From DATFKA01 sp042095835 (GTDB lineage: Bacteria; Bacteroidota; Bacteroidia; Chitinophagales; Saprospiraceae), in the NCBI GenBank assembly GCA_042095835.1, contig JBELML010000223.1:1-5335 (forward strand): a stretch of 5,335 nt of DNA, read 5' to 3'. The notes beneath the pieces are model-generated. The model made no database searches. It was not told the origin of the DNA and saw only the letters and a program-made list of their open reading frames with translations. Below, piece after piece: positions 1 through 3,694 of this stretch. The position numbers were made by a program, and so were the translations under genes. Positions within the stretch are counted from its first letter, which is position 1. The number at the start of each line of letters is the position of its first letter.

Positions 1-552
1 GATGATTGCCTCAACTCTCCTGTAACACTAAGCACCTTTATAGGTAAGGTAGAAGACAACAAAATTCACCTCAGCTGGACGACCTCCAGCGAACAAAATA
101 ATGATCGTTTTGATATTGAGCGCCGCACAGATAGCGAGGGTTGGTCGCTCATTGGTACGCGTAAAGGAAAAGGCACTACTAATGAGGCTCAATCCTACAA
201 CTTCATAGATCAACCAACTGACGAAGGTGATTACTATTACCGCTTACGACAGTTTGATTTTGATGGAACCAATGATTACAGTGAGGTGATTGCGCTACAA
301 GTAGGAGAAAGCTTGAATTCATCTATTAAAGTATTTCCGAATCCTTTTTATGAGACACTCAACATATCGGGTCTAGATGACAAGGAAACTTACCAGGTAA
401 GTATCCAAAATGGTTTAGGACAAACCGTGCGTAGTATCTTTTTGAAAGAAGGACAAAACAGCATCAATTTGGCAGCTTTACCAAGTGGCCAATACTTTAT
501 CAATATTCGCGATGAGCGAGGTCGGGTGACTAGCCAAAAGGTCGTGAAATAA
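1..552 (+). CDS. C-terminal part of a T9SS-secreted protein (beta-sandwich module plus type A sorting domain), 5' partial
   Basis: The frame is open from base 1 to the TAA at 550-552, giving 183 visible residues; the start lies left of the window. The ATG/GTG-like codon at 286 is internal, because homologous sequence continues upstream of it. Visible residues 8-99 resemble the fibronectin-III-like module common just before T9SS signals: LSWTTSSEQNNDRFDIERR at 24-42, a Gly/Thr turn, then YYYRLRQFDFDG at 78-89. Residues 109-183 match the Por-secretion C-terminal sorting domain (type A): VFPNPF at 111-116, LGQTV in the middle, LPSGQYFI at 160-167 and a basic end, KVVK. By family knowledge this domain takes the protein across the outer membrane through T9SS and is cleaved by a PorU-type sortase, leaving cargo at the surface or in the medium. 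The catalytic or adhesive part is not visible, so the function is unknown. No feature suggests a link to the convergent operon. Confidence 0.93.
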   Translation, partial: DDCLNSPVTLSTFIGKVEDNKIHLSWTTSSEQNNDRFDIERRTDSEGWSLIGTRKGKGTTNEAQSYNFIDQPTDEGDYYYRLRQFDFDGTNDYSEVIALQVGESLNSSIKVFPNPFYETLNISGLDDKETYQVSIQNGLGQTVRSIFLKEGQNSINLAALPSGQYFINIRDERGRVTSQKVVK

Positions 553-587
553 AAAAAGCCAAGAAGCAATTCTACACTTCTGGCTTT
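550..587 (-). terminator. Rho-independent terminator of the sigma/DUF4252 operon (minus strand)
   Basis: On the minus strand a stem (587-577 pairing with 566-555, 11 bp with one bulged base at 561, 10-nt loop) ends in GGC and runs into a tract of seven T (557-551), then A and TTT. This is a classic intrinsic terminator. It lies about 60 nt beyond the stop of the last operon gene and directly abuts the stop codon of the convergent plus-strand gene. Read on the plus strand the same hairpin has no T tail, so it should work mainly leftward. Confidence 0.75.
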
Positions 588-603
588 CTTCAAAAACGTC
601 GGA

Positions 604-646
604 TGATTACTTGTAGGCTTAAAAAACCTACAAGTAATCATTTTTT
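604..646 (+). terminator. Rho-independent terminator of the T9SS cargo gene (plus strand)
   Basis: This is a perfect 14-bp inverted repeat: TGATTACTTGTAGG at 604-617 and its complement at 627-640, with a 9-nt loop, followed by six T at 641-646. The T tail on the plus side makes it the expected terminator for the gene ending at 552. The last T residues overlap the stop codon (645-647) of the opposing gene. On the minus strand the T run is in the loop and the tail is mixed, so termination leftward should be weaker. Confidence 0.8.
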
Positions 647-1175
647 ATGCCCTTGGGCTAGGTTCATGTACTCTCTTCTCTGGCACACGCTGGAAGTAAT
701 CTCCACCATCTACATCGATATTCAGTTGCTTGATATCGTTGAATTGCAGTTTCCCTTCTAGACTGAGCATGGTGAATTTATCATCGCCTTTGATGATCAC
801 CAGTACATCACTGATGGAGGTCCCTTCTTCTTTGATCATGATTTGGATGTCATCTCCATCTTCTCGAATACTCATGAGGTCTTCAAAACGTTCTTTTCGA
901 ATTGAGCGCATGAATTCGTTGAGTTCTGAGCGAGGGATGGTACGTCCCTCATCAAAGGAGAGCACACGTAGTCTCGTAATCCGACTCAGAAGGCGATCTG
1001 CATCGTCTTCATCGGCGAACTTAGCCGCCAGCCGTAGGACAAAACCTTTCAGTTCTAGTTTTCCAATTTCTTCTTGATGCTTGTATTTATTATAAAACTC
1101 TTTGATGGTTTTACTTTGAGAGAAAGATAGTATAGGTAAGCATAGTAGTACTACGCAAAAGAATTGCTTTATCAT
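645..1175 (-). CDS. Exported DUF4252-like protein, third paralog of the operon
   Basis: 176 residues. The start is ATG at 1175, preceded by AATAAA ten nt upstream. Residues 1-19 form a signal peptide (basic MIKQ, hydrophobic core, SFS then Gln), pointing to export to the periplasm or envelope. The mature part has the pattern shared by all three paralogs: an early amphipathic strand/helix (LELKGFVLRLAAKF), a helix, LRVLSFDEG, FEDLMSI, a D-D-I-x-I strand, then LVIIKGDDKFTMLSLEGKL and a final helix. The family resembles DUF4252, found mainly in Bacteroidota beside ECF sigma factors; its biochemical role is not established. This copy carries about 29 extra C-terminal residues (IDVDGG onward, rich in charged residues and proline) that the first paralog lacks. 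The two cysteines lie inside the signal peptide and do not form a good lipobox. It is last in the operon, 40 nt after the second paralog. Confidence 0.85.
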   Translation of the reverse strand: MIKQFFCVVLLCLPILSFSQSKTIKEFYNKYKHQEEIGKLELKGFVLRLAAKFADEDDADRLLSRITRLRVLSFDEGRTIPRSELNEFMRSIRKERFEDLMSIREDGDDIQIMIKEEGTSISDVLVIIKGDDKFTMLSLEGKLQFNDIKQLNIDVDGGDYFQRVPEKRVHEPSPRA

Positions 1176-1185
1176 AATGTGTATT

Positions 1186-1191
1186 TTTATT
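1186..1191 (-). promoter_or_regulatory. AATAAA translation-start leader element, third paralog
   Basis: AATAAA on the minus strand with 10 nt between it and the ATG at 1175. No purine-rich Shine-Dalgarno sequence is present. The same hexamer sits 9 nt before both other DUF4252-like starts, which fits the A-rich, SD-independent initiation known for Bacteroidota and supports the chosen start. Confidence 0.45.
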
Positions 1192-1215
1192 GAATTGGAT
1201 GGTCTAGGCCTAAAC

Positions 1216-1818
1216 TCAGGCTTGTGGTAACTTTTCCTTGGACTTCGCTCGGCGAGCTTTACGTGCTTGCCTTCGCTCCTCCTTCTGCCTTTGTTTATCT
1301 TTAAAGTCAGGCAACTCGTACATATAGTACTTGATGAGCTGACTGATGTGCTTCACTTTTAGATTAGATTTGGCGCTCACATAAGCGAATTCGCCGTTAT
1401 CATCTACTAAGAAAACCAACTGTTTGATTTTATCTCGCTTGATATTCCCAATCACACGGACATGAGTACCATCAGCCGTTACAGTGATCAACTCATCATA
1501 ATTGCTGTCATTAATCTGTTGAACAAAAGACTCTACCTCTGATTGCAGATTGTTAATTCCTCCTTCAGCATACATGATTCGGGTGGTCTTGATATGCCTG
1601 GCCATTTTTAAGGCAGCCCTGGCATCTGGATCTTTTACACCATTATAGACCATGCCTGCTCCAGCCCAAATCAACCAACCTGGTACTTTGATATTAAATA
1701 CGCCTTCTTTCTTTTTTTGTGATTTGTAGAAAGCTTTAGTAGGGTTTTGAGCACTTGCGGATAGGCTGATTGTACCAAGAACGCCAACAAGGAGCCATAC
1801 GAAAAGGGATTGTCTCAT
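1216..1818 (-). CDS. Exported DUF4252-like protein with basic C-terminal tail, second paralog
   Basis: 200 residues, ATG at 1818, TGA stop. Residues 1-23 are a clear signal peptide ending SASA before Gln24, so the product is exported. The core follows the paralog pattern: VFNIKVPGWLIWAG around 40-53, a helix, TTRIMYAEGG, YDELITV, a T-H-V-R-V strand, then LVFLVDDNGEFAYVSAKSNL and a closing helix ISQLIKYYMYEL. Two things set it apart. The segment around VPGWLIWAGAGMVYNGV is much more hydrophobic than in the other copies and could be a membrane-embedded or strongly amphipathic helix. Residues 173-196 hold 13 Lys/Arg and only 4 acidic residues, forming a highly basic helical tail absent from the other paralogs. 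The function is unknown; the tail may bind an anionic partner such as LPS, membrane or an acidic protein (inference). It lies 39 nt after the first paralog. Confidence 0.87.
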   Translation of the reverse strand: MRQSLFVWLLVGVLGTISLSASAQNPTKAFYKSQKKKEGVFNIKVPGWLIWAGAGMVYNGVKDPDARAALKMARHIKTTRIMYAEGGINNLQSEVESFVQQINDSNYDELITVTADGTHVRVIGNIKRDKIKQLVFLVDDNGEFAYVSAKSNLKVKHISQLIKYYMYELPDFKDKQRQKEERRQARKARRAKSKEKLPQA

Positions 1819-1827
1819 TACTTTCAG

Positions 1828-1841
1828 TTTATTCGGGTGAT
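1828..1841 (-). promoter_or_regulatory. ATCACCCGAATAAA leader element, second paralog
   Basis: The minus-strand sequence ATCACCCGAATAAA ends 9 nt before the ATG at 1818. It is nearly identical to the element before the first paralog (ATCACCCAATAAA, one base shorter). The AATAAA half probably aids SD-independent initiation. The ATCACCC half may be a remnant of tandem duplication of leader plus gene, or an RNA-level control site (inference). Confidence 0.45.
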
Positions 1842-1857
1842 AAAAAGTCGGGTCTGC

Positions 1858-2385
1858 TTAGTTATCGTCAATCTCTCTGGCTAGGCGAGAAATCTTTTCT
1901 AAATCAAGATTTCCAACGAAGGAGAGCATCACAAAGTCATCGCCCCCAACCAGTAGCAGCAGCTCATCAATTTTATCTGTTTGCTCATTTTCTAAAATCA
2001 GAAACTCTACATTATCTCCATCTTTGGTACGTACCGTCATCAATAACTCGTATTCGTCTGTATCAATTTTGGTTTTGGCTTCATCATAATAGCCACGAGC
2101 ATTAATATCTGTGGTGAGAATACGCAAGCCTTTCATATCGGAGGCTATATCCATGATTGCTTCCATCTCATCATCATCATCAAGAGATAAAGTTTCTCGA
2201 TCGAGGTCAAGGCGGCCTATGAGTTCAAACATTTTACCACTGATATAAACCACAGTGAAGTCTGTATTATCGACATATTTCTTAAAATACTTATCGATAG
2301 CATTAGCCTGCGTTTGGGCGAAACTCGCCGAGGTAAATAAAAGGGAAATTATTCCCAGACTGAAAAGAATTTTTAATTGCTTCAT
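1858..2385 (-). CDS. Exported acidic DUF4252-like protein, first paralog
   Basis: 175 residues, ATG at 2385, TAA stop. Residues 1-23 are a signal peptide (MKQLK, hydrophobic core, SASFA then Gln24), so it is exported. The mature chain has the DUF4252-like layout: helix AIDKYFKKYV, FTVVYISGKMFELIGRL at about 43-59, an acidic stretch with DDDDE at 69-73, a helix, LRILTTDINA, YELLMTV, VEFLILEN, then LLLLVGGDDFVMLSFVGNLDL and a final helix ending DDN. It is strongly acidic and has no cysteine. DUF4252 proteins lack an assigned reaction; no catalytic or metal motif is visible, so a structural, sensing or binding role is more likely than an enzymatic one. It directly follows the anti-sigma-like gene with a 26-nt gap, so it should be cotranscribed with the sigma factor. 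Confidence 0.87.
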   Translation of the reverse strand: MKQLKILFSLGIISLLFTSASFAQTQANAIDKYFKKYVDNTDFTVVYISGKMFELIGRLDLDRETLSLDDDDEMEAIMDIASDMKGLRILTTDINARGYYDEAKTKIDTDEYELLMTVRTKDGDNVEFLILENEQTDKIDELLLLVGGDDFVMLSFVGNLDLEKISRLAREIDDN

Positions 2386-2394
2386 CTTTAAAAT

Positions 2395-2407
2395 TTTATT
2401 GGGTGAT
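2395..2407 (-). promoter_or_regulatory. ATCACCCAATAAA leader element, first paralog
   Basis: The minus-strand ATCACCCAATAAA ends 9 nt before the ATG at 2385 and lies almost entirely in the 26-nt gap after the anti-sigma-like gene. It matches the element before the second paralog apart from one missing G. No Shine-Dalgarno sequence is present, so the A/T-rich hexamer is the best candidate for the initiation signal. Confidence 0.45.
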
Positions 2408-2411
2408 TTTA

Positions 2412-2915
2412 CTATTCAAAAAATTGTACAACTTCGTCAATACGCTGCACCTTGCTTGCTGCAGTTTTAGCGCCTTCGTTTAAGGAGCTGCCTACCTTCA
2501 TAATGGCCATTTTATAAAGCTCCATCGCCTCCTCAGGGGTACCTGGCTCATACTGTGACCAATCGATTGCGGCAGTTTCAGTAGTTGTTGTGGGTGGAGA
2601 CAATATCCACAATAAGCCCACTAGTAGCACAGCTACTCCAGCAGCTACAGACATCCATCGTCTCCAAGGCTTTAAGGAAATGACCCGCCCATTGGAGTCC
2701 TCTTCGAGCTGATCAAGTACGAGTTGATCAAATGTAGGTGGTAGTTGTAGTTCCTTTTCCAAACTTATACTCTGAAAAAGTGGTTGATACATCAACAAGT
2801 CATCTTCTACTACTCCACCACCGTTGAAGTAGGCGCTGATTTGTGCTTCTTCTTCCAGGCTGGTTGTGCCCTCGAAGTAGCGATTGATGAGTTGAATAAT
2901 TGTTGTCCTATCCAT
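2412..2915 (-). CDS. Putative anti-sigma factor, single-pass membrane protein without zinc motif
   Basis: 167 residues. The start is ATG at 2915, inside the end of the sigma gene (ATGGATAG, 8-nt overlap), implying translational coupling and near-equal synthesis of the two proteins. Residues 1-87 are predicted cytoplasmic: LINRYFEGTTSLEEEAQISAYF at 9-30 followed by YQPLFQSI at 43-50 is the N-terminal pattern seen in many small Bacteroidota proteins encoded next to ECF sigma factors. Residues 85-87 are basic (RRW), then 88-105 form one hydrophobic membrane segment. Residues 106-167 would be periplasmic, with a Thr-rich linker (TTTTET) and a helical end. There is no Cys or His in the whole protein, so the zinc anti-sigma (HxxxCxxC) motif is absent. 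Its role as a sigma regulator is inferred from position, topology and the N-terminal pattern. Confidence 0.8.
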   Translation of the reverse strand: MDRTTIIQLINRYFEGTTSLEEEAQISAYFNGGGVVEDDLLMYQPLFQSISLEKELQLPPTFDQLVLDQLEEDSNGRVISLKPWRRWMSVAAGVAVLLVGLLWILSPPTTTTETAAIDWSQYEPGTPEEAMELYKMAIMKVGSSLNEGAKTAASKVQRIDEVVQFFE

Positions 2916-3414
2916 AGTTTACCGTTTTCAATAAGTAGGCGCGCATTTTCTTGCGTGCTCTGAATAAATTTGTTTTCACTTGATTTTCTGGCATATCCAG
3001 GATCTCCATTATTTCTTTATAGGTATAGCCTTCGATATCTCTAAGGTGCATCACAAGGCGCTGGTTCTCTGGGAGTCGATTCATCAATTGGCGAACCTGC
3101 ATGACCATTTCTTGGCGGTCTAATTCGACCGAACTAGGTTCTACTGCGGGTAGTTGATGCTGTCGCTCATCTAGCTGCTCTAGCCTATTTTTTCGCGCAC
3201 GCAATCTATCTAAGCAGTGGTTTCTGGTCACCCTCATGGCCCATGCCTCTATATTATTGACTCCTGCCAATTTCTGCCGCTGGTTCCAAAGCTTTATCAG
3301 GACTTCTTGTACTGCATCCTGTGCCTCGTTCACTTCCTGCAATAGCCGGAACGCCAGACGGTAGAGCTTGTCCTTCAAGGGTAAAACTTGCTTTTTAAAT
3401 GCTTTTTTATCCAT
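2908..3414 (-). CDS. ECF-type RNA polymerase sigma-70 family factor
   Basis: 168 residues from ATG at 3414. Region 2 spans about 11-77: LYRLAFRLL, the EAQDAVQEVLIKLW core-binding helix (30-43), then IEAWAMRVTRNHCLDRLRARKNR (55-77), which contacts the -10 element. A linker with the conserved-type acidic/Pro segment follows. Region 4 spans about 103-161: LPENQRLVMHLRDIEGYTYKEI and the helix-turn-helix PENQVKTNLFRARKKMR for the -35 element. There is no C-terminal extension. The frame stays open upstream to a GTG at 3486, but those 24 extra residues (basic, no family similarity) precede the normal ECF N-terminus, so the MDKKAFKKQ start is preferred. It heads an operon with an overlapping anti-sigma-like gene and three exported proteins. 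The regulon is unknown; autoregulation is likely by analogy with other ECF systems. Confidence 0.92.
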   Translation of the reverse strand: MDKKAFKKQVLPLKDKLYRLAFRLLQEVNEAQDAVQEVLIKLWNQRQKLAGVNNIEAWAMRVTRNHCLDRLRARKNRLEQLDERQHQLPAVEPSSVELDRQEMVMQVRQLMNRLPENQRLVMHLRDIEGYTYKEIMEILDMPENQVKTNLFRARKKMRAYLLKTVNYG

Positions 3415-3462
3415 AGTAGTAAGCAAAAAATACACTTTCGATTTTAGAAGACCATGTCTTTT

Positions 3463-3486
3463 TGAAGCACGTTTAAAATGAAGCAC
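3463..3486. repeat. Two direct copies of TGAAGCAC upstream of the sigma gene
   Basis: TGAAGCAC occurs at 3463-3470 and 3479-3486, exactly 16 nt apart. It reads GTGCTTCA toward the sigma gene, whose ATG is about 50-70 nt downstream. The related octamer AAGCACTC (3481-3488) is repeated inverted as GAGTGCTT at 3555-3562. Such spacing could mark a regulator binding site, but eight-base matches can also arise by chance. Confidence 0.35.
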
Positions 3487-3544
3487 TCCGCCTCAAAAAA
3501 ACATGCTCAAATCGAATGGTTATATTTTTTACGATTTAAATTCA

Positions 3545-3566
3545 CTCCAAAGACGAGTGCTTGGAG
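3545..3566. repeat. Short inverted repeat CTCCAA...TTGGAG
   Basis: CTCCAA at 3545-3550 is complementary to TTGGAG at 3561-3566 with a 10-nt spacer. Within it CACTC (3543-3547) can alternatively pair with GAGTG (3555-3559). It lies about 130-150 nt upstream of the sigma start and could be an operator half-site pair or a weak leader hairpin. No T tail follows, so it is not a terminator. Confidence 0.3.
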
Positions 3567-3587
3567 CATATGTTACAGCCATCTTTG

Positions 3588-3604
3588 TTTTTTTTCAAAA
3601 AAAA
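3588..3604. repeat. T8-C-A8 perfect palindrome
   Basis: Eight T (3588-3595), one C, then eight A (3597-3604) form a symmetric 17-base element. The A run doubles as the T tail of the amidohydrolase terminator on the minus strand. The two phased A/T tracts would be expected to bend or stiffen DNA upstream of the sigma operon promoter; whether that matters for expression is unknown. Confidence 0.5.
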
Positions 3605-3636
3605 TCGCCTACACCGAGTATTTTTCGATGTAGGCG
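3597..3636 (-). terminator. Rho-independent terminator of the amidohydrolase gene (minus strand)
   Basis: CGCCTACA at 3606-3613 pairs perfectly with TGTAGGCG at 3629-3636. After one mismatch, three more inner pairs form (CGA 3615-3617 with TCG 3625-3627), leaving a short T/A-rich loop. On the minus strand the stem is followed by A and eight T (3604-3597). It lies 58 nt beyond the amidohydrolase stop and should insulate the sigma operon from upstream transcription. Confidence 0.85.
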
Positions 3637-3694
3637 TATTTGAAGCCTGGAAAGAGAGACCAGATAACTTGTGATCTAGGTTCGTATGGACTTA

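Larger units (their letters stand above)
3415..3596 (-). other. Upstream leader/promoter region of the sigma operon
   Basis: This non-coding stretch must hold the operon promoter, since a terminator closes the preceding gene at 3597. I could not find a convincing Bacteroidota housekeeping promoter (TTTG, then TAnnTTTG at about 19 nt). The closest -7-like match, TATTTTTTG near 3421-3431 on the minus strand, has one base too many and lies almost on the start codon. An ECF-type promoter recognised by the operon's own sigma is possible but cannot be identified from one copy. The region holds short direct and inverted repeats, listed separately. Confidence 0.4.

Noticed and set aside
390..641. Minus-strand open frame of 83 codons covering the end of the T9SS gene
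   Set aside because: It overlaps a well-supported sorting domain and both terminator hairpins; the product has no recognisable features.
730..1077. Plus-strand open frame of 115 codons
   Set aside because: It lies fully inside the third DUF4252-like gene on the opposite strand and its Ser/Arg-rich product shows no family pattern, so it is a shadow frame.
1113..1175. Lipoprotein signal in the third paralog
   Set aside because: The cysteines at residues 7 and 12 lie inside the hydrophobic core, and Leu precedes Cys12 where a small residue is needed; signal peptidase I cleavage near residue 19 fits better.
1770..2105. Plus-strand open frame spanning the gap between paralogs 1 and 2
   Set aside because: It is antisense to two supported genes and their gap, has low-complexity composition and no initiation signal.
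3421..3431. TATTTTTTG as a -7 promoter element for the sigma operon
   Set aside because: It has one base more than TAnnTTTG, lacks a -33 TTTG at proper spacing and would leave almost no leader before the ATG.
3415..3486. Extended sigma-factor start at the GTG at 3486, adding 24 residues
   Set aside because: The added residues are basic and lie before the usual ECF N-terminus; the ATG at 3414 gives a standard-length protein. The GTG also lies inside the direct-repeat element.
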